Assembly: GCA_029855985.1 (NCBI GenBank)
Contig: JAGSHR010000260.1
Location: 1-6,657 of the forward strand
DNA: 6,657 nt
Reading direction: 5' to 3'
DNA from: Candidatus Njordarchaeota archaeon
Lineage (GTDB): Archaea > Thermoproteota > JANJXX01 > Panguiarchaeales > Panguiarchaeaceae
Under the pieces are notes generated by a model. It did no database searches. It saw only the letters and a list, made by a program, of their open reading frames with translations, and was not told the DNA's origin. Below, in pieces: positions 1 through 5,727 of the stretch. Positions within the stretch are counted from its first letter, which is position 1. Every line of letters starts with the position of its first letter. The position numbers and the translations under genes are program-made.

Positions 1-1
1 C

Positions 2-811
2 ACCGCTAGTATTGGAAGTAAGCTATACAGGTTGGCTGACAATATAATTCTATTACCTGGTAGGTCAAAACCAGAGGAATTGCCATATTTGGTCAGACAA
101 CTTATGGGCAAACACAAGACCCCCTTGACCCCTATGGGAACGGTATCTGAGTTCGGCGCATTGGTGATAGGATTAGGGCTAGTAAATGCAATTTATCACA
201 TAACTCAAGATAAAGGCGACGAACCTATTAATCTGTTCAAAGAACCTATTTTAAGAGTTTTAAATGAAGCTGAAATAATCTTCAATAAACTTAGAGAATC
301 CCCTATTGATGTTGAAAAGTTTCTCAACATGGTGATAAGGGCCCGATCGGAAAAAGGTCCAAAACTGTTTATATCGGGTTTAGGTCTCTGTGAACGCGTC
401 TCTGAAATGATTGCAATGCGTTATCAGCACCTAGGCTTGAACGTCGCGCCCATCGAAGAATGGAGATTTAGGAAAAATGGGGATTTGTTAATTCTTATAT
501 CAGGATCTGGGGAAAATCCTATAGTTCTACAGTATGCTAGCGAAGCCAAGAGGAGCAGCATGAACCTTATTGGAATAACTGCTAATAAAACTTCTCAACT
601 CTCTAAGTTATCGGACTTGTCTATAATTTTTAGCGATATATCAATAAGAGAAGACTATGTTAGACTAAGGATTGGAGAAGAAAAGCCTATATTTATTCCA
701 CTATTTGAATTAATATCATTGCTTTTCTTGGAGTCCACTGTTGCACAGATTGCTGAAGTAGAGCAAATCTCTGAAGAGGCAATGAGGTCATTGCATGCCA
801 ATGTGGAGTAA
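2..811 (+). CDS. Tandem SIS-domain protein, sugar-phosphate isomerase-like (5' end outside window)
   Basis: SIS domains bind phosphosugars in isomerases such as 6-phospho-3-hexuloisomerase (PHI) and PGI/PMI. The reading frame is open to the left edge. A TTG at 32 is not the likely start, because the codons before it already read as the end of a SIS fold (SIGSKLYRLADNIILLPGR), followed by a PMGT-SEF segment that matches the PHI-like C-terminal stretch. A second complete SIS unit covers about residues 115-260 of the visible 269. It has a glycine-rich strand (FISGLGL), the phosphosugar loop ISGSGE, an ITANKTSQLSKLSDL segment and a PLFELISLLFL helix. The protein is therefore two fused PHI-like SIS domains, and the first is cut by the window. 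The known fact is sugar-phosphate binding. The substrate (hexulose-, glucose- or glucosamine-phosphate) is not determined. The gene overlaps the start of nmd3 and is probably cotranscribed with it. Confidence 0.85.
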   Translation, partial: TASIGSKLYRLADNIILLPGRSKPEELPYLVRQLMGKHKTPLTPMGTVSEFGALVIGLGLVNAIYHITQDKGDEPINLFKEPILRVLNEAEIIFNKLRESPIDVEKFLNMVIRARSEKGPKLFISGLGLCERVSEMIAMRYQHLGLNVAPIEEWRFRKNGDLLILISGSGENPIVLQYASEAKRSSMNLIGITANKTSQLSKLSDLSIIFSDISIREDYVRLRIGEEKPIFIPLFELISLLFLESTVAQIAEVEQISEEAMRSLHANVE

Positions 812-1541
812 CTTGGTGATATATTTGAGCGATTACATATGCCCTCGATGTGGTAAAAAAACAGTTTATAGGCCAGAACTCCACGGTTTATGTGAAGAAT
901 GCTACCTTGAGGTCTATGGCAAAAAAGTATCCATAAAGAGGGGCACTCCGAGCATAGAAATAAAGAGGTGTAGAATTTGTGGCAAAGTCAAAATGGGCAA
1001 TAATTGGATTAAACCATCAAGGCGAAACCTAGAAAAATTATTTCTGAGCCAAATAAAGAAAGAGCATAGATATCTGAAATCCGGTGATAATCTATTTATC
1101 CTAGAGTTCGATAACCAAGTTATGGACGTTCCGAGAGAGGTAACATTAAATGTGGTTGATCGAAAAACAAATAGGAAAATTAAAACGTTAACTTTCATCG
1201 TAAAAGTCAACTATGCAGTATGTGATCTTTGCCAACTAAAGCAGGTAGGTGAATATTTTGAATATATTATACGACTGAGAACAACTGGAGGGAATTCATT
1301 GCTTGAAAGCGAGTTGAGAGGCGTTTTTGACGAGTTAGATGTACCTATAGAAGATTATATTAAAATAACACGAGTAAAAGGAGGTTTAGACATATATTTC
1401 ACGAATAGAAAGGTTGGCGAAAAAGTGGCTAAAAAAATTATTGCACGAAGAGGCTTAAGCTATAAGAAATTCTATCAAAGGAAATACTTCAAAACATTAG
1501 AAAAAAGTGTTTTGATTGAGAACGTTGTCATCAACATCTAA
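795..1541 (+). CDS. nmd3: NMD3 family ribosome-biogenesis protein
   Basis: In eukaryotes NMD3 is the adaptor that exports the 60S subunit. Archaeal homologues keep the N-terminal zinc-binding region and are thought to act in large-subunit assembly or quality control in the cytoplasm. The 248 residues carry four Cys pairs in family order: CPRC (16-19), CEEC (33-36) within a GLCEECY motif, CRIC (59-62) and CDLC (143-146). A basic alpha/beta region follows, and the length is typical of archaeal NMD3. ATG 795 has a Shine-Dalgarno-like GAGGT at 784-788 and overlaps the upstream SIS gene by 17 nt. A GTG at 816 with GGAG at 805-808 is a credible alternative that would remove seven residues and the overlap. 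Its stop codon interleaves with that of convergent aIF2 beta. There is no NES-rich C-terminal extension like the eukaryotic protein's. Family assignment is firm; the molecular role in archaea is inferred. Confidence 0.88.
   Translation: MPMWSNLVIYLSDYICPRCGKKTVYRPELHGLCEECYLEVYGKKVSIKRGTPSIEIKRCRICGKVKMGNNWIKPSRRNLEKLFLSQIKKEHRYLKSGDNLFILEFDNQVMDVPREVTLNVVDRKTNRKIKTLTFIVKVNYAVCDLCQLKQVGEYFEYIIRLRTTGGNSLLESELRGVFDELDVPIEDYIKITRVKGGLDIYFTNRKVGEKVAKKIIARRGLSYKKFYQRKYFKTLEKSVLIENVVINI
1501..1506 (-). terminator. T6 tract, candidate aIF2 beta terminator inside nmd3
   Basis: On the minus strand a run of six T lies about 32 nt past the aIF2 beta stop, inside the antisense of the nmd3 3' end. Archaeal RNA polymerase terminates at T-rich stretches without needing a hairpin. 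There is no intergenic space for a terminator, so this is the first good candidate. No transcript data support it. Confidence 0.3.
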
Positions 1542-1978
1542 ATCTTTTCAACAACCCTCCAAGCGCCACAAGCATCACACTTTTTAATTAACTGGCCTTT
1601 CTCTTTAACGAGTTTGGTATCAGGCCTCTTACAAACATCACAGATGATGTACTCGTTAACAAAGAATTCTAACAACCGATTTAATCTCACTTTTTGAAAC
1701 TTTCCTTGAAAATAAGCTTTTCCGCCAGATACCCAGCCAACCGTACCAAGTCTATGTTCTAAAAATCGCAATAGAAGTTTTTGGTCTCTATTCATGGCTG
1801 AGATTATATCCTTCCAGTTCGTTATGATTGTTCTTCCAGCTTCAATCTCCGTCTCAACTTTTGGAATTTCAAATCTCGTCTTTGTCTTTATTTTAGGTGG
1901 AAGTTTCTCAATTCCTCTGTCAAGTAGTTCTTCGTAACTCAAACCTAATGTAGTTTTATCGATATCCTCAGATGTCAT
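1538..1978 (-). CDS. eif2b: Translation initiation factor aIF2 subunit beta
   Basis: This is the beta subunit of heterotrimeric aIF2, which carries Met-tRNAi to the small ribosomal subunit with GTP. The 146 residues show the family layout. An N-terminal segment (about 10-30, SYEELLDRGIEKLP) is the helix that docks on the gamma subunit. The alpha/beta core follows (about 49-110, with RTIITNWKDI, LLRFLEHRLGT and AYFQGKF). A C-terminal zinc ribbon has C113/C116 (CDVC) and C134/C137 (CDAC), with the typical CKRPDT turn between them. Length is normal for the archaeal protein. The ATG at 1978 has no convincing Shine-Dalgarno and lies about 29 nt from a TATA-like TTATAA, so the mRNA may be leaderless. 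The gene stands alone, facing nmd3 tail to tail with a 4-nt overlap. The alpha subunit is in the same window, in a separate transcription unit. No gamma subunit is present. Confidence 0.95.
   Translation of the reverse strand: MTSEDIDKTTLGLSYEELLDRGIEKLPPKIKTKTRFEIPKVETEIEAGRTIITNWKDIISAMNRDQKLLLRFLEHRLGTVGWVSGGKAYFQGKFQKVRLNRLLEFFVNEYIICDVCKRPDTKLVKEKGQLIKKCDACGAWRVVEKI
1581..1585 (+). terminator. T5 tract, candidate nmd3 terminator inside aIF2 beta
   Basis: On the plus strand five T in a TTTTTAATTA context occur 40 nt past the nmd3 stop, inside the antisense of the aIF2 beta zinc-ribbon coding sequence. This is a plausible archaeal T-rich terminator, but short T tracts are common in AT-rich DNA, so it is weak. 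Confidence 0.2.
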
Positions 1979-2003
1979 TGTAATCCAACCGTATAAAACC
2001 TAG

Positions 2004-2009
2004 TTATAA
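2004..2009 (-). promoter_or_regulatory. TATA-like element for aIF2 beta
   Basis: TTATAA lies in the 77-nt gap between GlyRS and aIF2 beta. Its centre is about 28-29 nt upstream of the aIF2 beta ATG on the minus strand, which would place transcription start at or just before the start codon. A second AT-rich box (TTTTATA within 1992-1999) is nearer and less well spaced. The absence of a Shine-Dalgarno agrees with a leaderless or very short leader. The call is made from position and composition only. Confidence 0.4.
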
Positions 2010-2033
2010 TTATTGATAACATTGAGTTAGAAT

Positions 2034-2039
2034 AAAAAA
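2034..2039 (-). terminator. T6 tract after GlyRS, end of the minus-strand cluster
   Basis: Six consecutive T on the minus strand (context CTTTTTTATT) begin 16 nt past the GlyRS stop and precede the aIF2 beta TATA-like element. Position and composition fit an archaeal oligo-T terminator closing the aIF2 alpha > nop10 > ATPase > GlyRS cluster. Confidence 0.45.
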
Positions 2040-2055
2040 GTAGGTGTCGAAAAGG

Positions 2056-3558
2056 TCAGTCTATTTCCATCAGTTCCTTGAATTTATTGATCAGTTCACT
2101 GAGATGGACTCTAATTTGTTCTCGTGTATCCCTAAATCTTATTGTGACAGTGTCCTTTTCGAGGGTTTCATGATCAATAGTTACACCGAATGGTATGCCT
2201 ATCTCATCGGCTCGAGCATAACGCTTGCCTATACTCCCAGTTTCATCGTAGAGTACCTGTTGGAAAACTTTTCTCAGCATCTCGTATACCTCCCTGGCTT
2301 TTTTAATGAATTCTGGTTTTTTCAACAAGGGGTAAACACCTATCTTATAGGGGGCAATACTAGGCTTTAATGATAGGACATTTTTATTGTCAATTAACCT
2401 GTAGCTATCTGTTAACAATGTTAGGACTATTCTTTCTAACCCAAATGACGGTTCAATAACATATGGTATGAATCGGTCTCCATCTTCGATTACGGTAAAA
2501 TCTTTGCCACTATATTTTTGGTGGCGGTTCAAGTCGTAATCTCCGCGGTTAGCGATTCCTACTATCTCTTTCCAACCCATATAGGGGAAATTGTACTCAA
2601 TGTCAAATGTTTGTATTGCGTAGTGGGAGAGTTCGGTGGGGAGATGTTCTCTAACCCTTAGGTTTTCGCGCCGAATTCCAAGATCAAGTAGCCAAATTAG
2701 AGACTTGGCTATCCAATAGGCATGCCATTTACTCTTTATGTAACCTTTAGCAACAGCTTCTGCTGCAGTCATATTCACTATCTCGTCGCTTCCCTTTAAT
2801 TGGGTTTCAGCGGTTAACAACGGTAATTTAAAGCTTGAGATTTCCTCGAAATACGGACAATCATCAAGTTTTTTTGGATTGATGAAGTACTCTAATTCCA
2901 TTTGCTCGAATTCTCTCATACGAAAAACGAAGTTTCTTGGAGAGATTTCGTTTCTAAAGGATCGCCCAATTTGCGCTATTCCAAATGGTAATTTCATTCT
3001 CGCTGACAACATAACTTCCTTAAAATGTATGAAGATTAATTGAGCGGTTTCTGGTCGTAGATAAGCAATATTGCTTTTATCTCTTTGAGGTCCAATATAT
3101 GTTTCAAACATAAGATTAAAAGGTTTTGGTTCAGACAATTCTCCACCGCATTTAGGGCACTTTACATTATGCTCTTTTAGCAGTTTTGCCAACGCTTCAA
3201 CGCTTGTATCTTTTATTTCTATTCCCAAGTCTTCAAGTAGATGGTCTGCTCGGTATCTTGATCTACATTTTTTGCACTCTACAAGTACATCAATGAATTC
3301 TTCTGTGTGACCACTGGCCTCCCATACCCTAGGGTGCGTGATTATGGCTCCATGTATCCCAACAACATCATCCCTAGATCTAACAAAAAATGACCACCAG
3401 CTTTCAAGTATGTTTCTCCGAAGCTCGCTTCCTATTGGTCCCCAATCATAGAACCCGGCGAGTCCTCCATAGATGCTTCCAGTAGGAAACAGTATTCCTC
3501 GCCTAGTCGAAATTTCAACAATTTTATCTAGAGTTATTTTTGCATCGTTTTTATTCAA
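2056..3558 (-). CDS. glyS: Glycyl-tRNA synthetase, class II alpha2 type (bacterial-like form)
   Basis: It charges tRNA-Gly with glycine using ATP in the cytoplasm. The 500 residues follow the alpha2 GlyRS order. An N-terminal motif 1 region holds GLAGFYDWGPIGSEL (32-46). A zinc-binding insert has C95/C98 (CKKC) and C134/C137 (CPKC). Then come RPETAQ (168-173), motif 2 with FRNEISPR (201-208) and the REFEQMELEYF stretch (215-225), motif 3 with EPSFGLERI (369-377), and an anticodon-binding domain from about 400 (APYKIGVYPL to the end). The NFVFRMREFEQMELEYF wording and the roughly 500-residue length match the Thermus-type bacterial enzyme better than the longer archaeal/eukaryotic form (about 570), which usually reads GLLRVREFT-AE. 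An oddity is RPETAQL where the family has RPETAQG. The TTG start at 3558 is chosen because GAGGTG lies 6 nt upstream; no good ATG alternative precedes GFYDWGP. It follows the ATPase gene after 44 nt. Confidence 0.95.
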   Translation of the reverse strand: MNKNDAKITLDKIVEISTRRGILFPTGSIYGGLAGFYDWGPIGSELRRNILESWWSFFVRSRDDVVGIHGAIITHPRVWEASGHTEEFIDVLVECKKCRSRYRADHLLEDLGIEIKDTSVEALAKLLKEHNVKCPKCGGELSEPKPFNLMFETYIGPQRDKSNIAYLRPETAQLIFIHFKEVMLSARMKLPFGIAQIGRSFRNEISPRNFVFRMREFEQMELEYFINPKKLDDCPYFEEISSFKLPLLTAETQLKGSDEIVNMTAAEAVAKGYIKSKWHAYWIAKSLIWLLDLGIRRENLRVREHLPTELSHYAIQTFDIEYNFPYMGWKEIVGIANRGDYDLNRHQKYSGKDFTVIEDGDRFIPYVIEPSFGLERIVLTLLTDSYRLIDNKNVLSLKPSIAPYKIGVYPLLKKPEFIKKAREVYEMLRKVFQQVLYDETGSIGKRYARADEIGIPFGVTIDHETLEKDTVTIRFRDTREQIRVHLSELINKFKELMEID

Positions 3559-3564
3559 TTAGAG

Positions 3565-3570
3565 CACCTC
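3565..3570 (-). promoter_or_regulatory. Strong Shine-Dalgarno (GAGGTG) fixing the TTG start of GlyRS
   Basis: On the minus strand GAGGTG, a six-base match to the anti-Shine-Dalgarno complement, ends 6 nt before the TTG at 3558. Its strength and spacing are the reason for accepting a TTG start. An AT-rich stretch about 25 nt further upstream (about 3592-3600) could supply an internal promoter, but this is weak. Confidence 0.7.
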
Positions 3571-3602
3571 TAAGTATTTATTTCAAAGCGAGATAAATTT
3601 AA

Positions 3603-4622
3603 TCATTCAATGGTTTTTCCATTTTCTATTGCTTGTATTGCGTCATTTATTGTGAATTCATTAATATATTTAATTGGAAGAGCGAGTTTTTCCGGGCCTC
3701 TTATCTCCTCAGCGAAAAATGGAATAACCCTAATATCCTTGTCTGGGAACTCTTTCGCATATTCTTTCAAGAGGCTCAGGTGCATCTGCGACATTTTTTT
3801 AGAGAAAATGCATTCGTTGCCGCCATATATTCTAACCATGTTTATAACAATGAATGTATTCGGTATGCCATAAAATGTTAACTCAGTTACGAGTCTAATT
3901 GACTCCATAAGGCTCATCATAGTTGGGATTCCGACAACTATGAATTCTGTCTTTGATTCGTCGGTTATCTTAGCTTTCACATCTTTTATTATACTTTGGG
4001 CTTCTTTGAGGAAGTCTAATAGTAGTTTAGAGTGATCGATCTCTTCGCCAAAACCAAAAAATTTCTTGAAGGTATTCATTAGACTCGAAAGCCTTAGTTG
4101 AATCTTTAACATCTTTCCCAGAAAACTGTCAAGGAATTCTGGTAATTCCAATAACTTAAGCGTGTGGCCCGTAGGTGCTGTGTCAAATACAATTATATCA
4201 AAATCGGACTCGTCAATCATTTTGAATAGTTTGATGAATCCGATTCCCTCAAAATACTCCGCTGGCATAAAAGGTGTATTCGCCAATAATTCTGCATAGT
4301 CCTCTCCAAGCCCCATCATATCCATACCTGGAAATTGTGGGTTACCGGATAGATTGGAAAAGAACTGTTGTTCCTCTTTAAAAGCTTTCTTTACATCAAA
4401 CTCTAAAGCATAGAGATTTTTATGAACAACATTTTTTATTTCAGGACCGATTTCCTCATTTAGAGAGTCTCCTAGTGAGTGAGCAGGGTCAAGGCTTACT
4501 ATTAAGGTTTTCTTGCCCTCTTTTGCTAGACTCAAAGCGATAGATGATGCCGTGGTGGTTTTTCCTGTTCCTCCCTTACCTGATACAAAAATCCACTTCT
4601 TTTCTTTTAATTTGTTAATCAT
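3603..4622 (-). CDS. arsA: ArsA/Get3-family ATPase
   Basis: This is a deviant-Walker P-loop ATPase of the ArsA/Get3 (TRC40) family. Eukaryotic Get3 delivers tail-anchored membrane proteins, and bacterial ArsA drives arsenite efflux. Archaeal members are usually viewed as Get3-like. In the 339 residues are the P-loop GKGGTGKTT (15-23) with the signature first lysine, switch I DPAHS (45-49), switch II DTAPTGHT (147-154) and the late PFFAEEIRG segment (301-309) near the adenine site. A methionine-rich stretch (100-140 and 169-185, e.g. GMDMMGLG, LSSLMNTF) lies where Get3 forms its hydrophobic client groove. The family's zinc/dimer CxxC appears here as C271-I-F-S274, so only one Cys remains. No arsenic genes are nearby, which argues against an ars role. 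The ATG at 4622 lies within the last codons of nop10 (8-nt overlap) and has GGGAG 6 nt upstream, pointing to translational coupling. Confidence 0.92.
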   Translation of the reverse strand: MINKLKEKKWIFVSGKGGTGKTTTASSIALSLAKEGKKTLIVSLDPAHSLGDSLNEEIGPEIKNVVHKNLYALEFDVKKAFKEEQQFFSNLSGNPQFPGMDMMGLGEDYAELLANTPFMPAEYFEGIGFIKLFKMIDESDFDIIVFDTAPTGHTLKLLELPEFLDSFLGKMLKIQLRLSSLMNTFKKFFGFGEEIDHSKLLLDFLKEAQSIIKDVKAKITDESKTEFIVVGIPTMMSLMESIRLVTELTFYGIPNTFIVINMVRIYGGNECIFSKKMSQMHLSLLKEYAKEFPDKDIRVIPFFAEEIRGPEKLALPIKYINEFTINDAIQAIENGKTIE

Positions 4623-4794
4623 TAGTGTCTCCCTCTATTTGCTTTTTAAGTATCCTCCTATATTCACCATATTTATCGACAGGTGAAAATTTTGGCGGAT
4701 GGGCAATTTTAACTGGCCCGCCACATATGGGGCATTTATCTTCCCTCAGGGTGTACCTACCGCATTTCAAGCATTTATGTAGAAGTTTGGGCAT
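4615..4794 (-). CDS. nop10: Nop10, H/ACA RNP pseudouridylation protein
   Basis: Nop10 is the small zinc protein that bridges Cbf5 and L7Ae in the archaeal H/ACA ribonucleoprotein, which converts selected rRNA uridines to pseudouridine under guide-RNA direction. Translating the minus strand from ATG 4794 gives 59 residues. A zinc ribbon has C8/C11 (CLKC) and C21/C24 (CPIC), joined by GRYTLRED. Then comes the conserved linker PVKIAHPPKFSPVDKYGEYRR, in which the HPP-FSP-D-Y pattern is the family signature, and a basic C-terminal helix. Length is standard. It starts 12 nt after the aIF2 alpha stop, with GGTG about 7 nt upstream as a modest Shine-Dalgarno, and its stop overlaps the ATPase start by 8 nt. 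The aIF2 alpha-nop10 pairing is a conserved archaeal gene order. Here the L44e and S27e genes often found ahead of aIF2 alpha are absent. Confidence 0.96.
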   Translation of the reverse strand: MPKLLHKCLKCGRYTLREDKCPICGGPVKIAHPPKFSPVDKYGEYRRILKKQIEGDTND

Positions 4795-4806
4795 TATTAC
4801 GCACCG

Positions 4807-5661
4807 TTATCTTCTCTTCTTCTTTTTCTTTTTTGTTTCTTCTCCTTCTACGGAAACTTCGCTTTTCCATTTTTTCTCAACAATATTTTTCTCTAATGTA
4901 CTTACGATTCTTCTAAATACCTTATCTACTTCTTTCCACTCATATCCTCGTATCTTTATTAAGTATCTCGGTGCAGACAAGTATTCTACCTCAACTTCGT
5001 TAGTGACGTTCTTTAAGGCCTCTTCAAAACCCTTTTTAATCTTATTGATGCCATCTGGAGCGAACGTTCTAATGATTATTATTTTCTTTAATTCTACCTC
5101 AGAGGGTTTCACATTGTTTTTGATTATCTCGTAAATGGGGTCAATCCACTCTTCGGGGATCCCCAAATCTTCTAAAATTTCTTTGCCTTCTTTAACAACC
5201 TCTTCCATTCCATAGTAGGGATTATCAAATTCTTCAACTAACGGCTTTCCAACCTTCTCTAACACTTCCCTCAAGGGAACGTTTAATTTCTCCGCAATCA
5301 TCTTGAATATCATATAACTCCTCAAGAGCCTCTTCCATTCAAATAATTTTCTTTTTCTTTCCCCTGGTAAAACTCTCTTGAGAGAAACATTAACCACTTT
5401 TCCTCCATGTGATATTTTATAGACTTGCACAACAACTTTCTGGTTTATCCTTACGAGATCAGAGGGCTTTTTTACCCATTTAGTGGATAACTCGTTAATC
5501 GGACAATAAGCCTGAATACCATATTCATCCAAAAGGACATATATTCCGTGGGGTTGTATATCTACAACGGTTCCTATAGTGGTTTCCTTAAAGTCTGGCA
5601 CGCTTTTCTCATAGAGAATTTTGAAGAATTCATGGAATGGCATATCCATTTCGGAACTCAT
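4807..5661 (-). CDS. eif2a: Translation initiation factor aIF2 subunit alpha
   Basis: This is the alpha subunit of aIF2, which with beta and gamma brings Met-tRNAi to the 30S subunit. It is 284 residues from the chosen start. An S1/OB domain (about 26-96) contains TVVDIQPHGIYVLLDEYGIQAYCP and the NELSTKWVKKP loop, which corresponds to the region bearing Ser51 in eukaryotic eIF2 alpha. A helical domain (about 97-185, EWKRLLRSYMIFKMIAEKL) follows, then a C-terminal alpha/beta domain (about 190-268, with IRTFAPDGINKIKKGFEEAL and SAPRYLIKIRG) that contacts gamma. ATG 5661 is preferred because GGTGA sits 5 nt before it. An ATG at 5673 adds four residues and would suit a leaderless mRNA, since the minus-strand TATA-like element is about 24 nt away. 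The protein ends in an unusual tail of six Lys and two Arg. It heads the cluster with nop10 next. Confidence 0.95.
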   Translation of the reverse strand: MSSEMDMPFHEFFKILYEKSVPDFKETTIGTVVDIQPHGIYVLLDEYGIQAYCPINELSTKWVKKPSDLVRINQKVVVQVYKISHGGKVVNVSLKRVLPGERKRKLFEWKRLLRSYMIFKMIAEKLNVPLREVLEKVGKPLVEEFDNPYYGMEEVVKEGKEILEDLGIPEEWIDPIYEIIKNNVKPSEVELKKIIIIRTFAPDGINKIKKGFEEALKNVTNEVEVEYLSAPRYLIKIRGYEWKEVDKVFRRIVSTLEKNIVEKKWKSEVSVEGEETKKKKKKRR

Positions 5662-5666
5662 AAAGC

Positions 5667-5671
5667 TCACC
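5667..5671 (-). promoter_or_regulatory. Shine-Dalgarno GGTGA choosing between two aIF2 alpha starts
   Basis: On the minus strand GGTGA matches the core of the anti-Shine-Dalgarno complement and lies 5 nt before ATG 5661. It overlaps the alternative ATG at 5673-5671, so use of that upstream start would require leaderless initiation. Confidence 0.5.
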
Positions 5672-5690
5672 ATAATATTAAACGATGTAT

Positions 5691-5710
5691 CTCTTTATAT
5701 GGATAAAGAG
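5691..5710. promoter_or_regulatory. Inverted repeat with divergent TATA-like cores (aIF2 alpha operon / guide RNA)
   Basis: CTCTTTAT at 5691-5698 and ATAAAGAG at 5703-5710 form a perfect 8-bp inverted repeat around ATGG. Read on the minus strand it offers ATATAAAG about 24 nt before ATG 5673. Read on the plus strand TTTATAT (5694-5700) is about 30 nt before the candidate guide RNA. The simplest reading is a shared bidirectional promoter. Its symmetry also allows a binding site for a dimeric regulator. The sequence is direct; the function is inferred. Confidence 0.45.
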
Positions 5711-5727
5711 AGTTATTAAAAATATTA

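Noticed and set aside
914..1210. Minus-strand open frame within nmd3
   Set aside because: Lies opposite the conserved Cys-pair protein and shows no family pattern.
1979..2055. C/D box guide RNA between GlyRS and aIF2 beta
   Set aside because: No paired C (TGATGA) and D (CTGA) boxes on either strand; the space is accounted for by a terminator tract and a TATA-like element.
2044..2370. Plus-strand open frame opposite the GlyRS C-terminus
   Set aside because: Shadow of the GlyRS anticodon-binding domain; no independent motif or ribosome-binding signal.
3592..3600. Internal promoter for GlyRS in the 44-nt gap after the ATPase gene
   Set aside because: Only a weak AT-rich stretch; cotranscription with the upstream genes is equally likely, so it is not listed as a feature.
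4625..5134. Open frame on the plus strand rich in Phe and Ser, opposite nop10 and aIF2 alpha
   Set aside because: It is the antisense shadow of the lysine-rich tail and coding sequence of two well-recognised genes; it has no family features.
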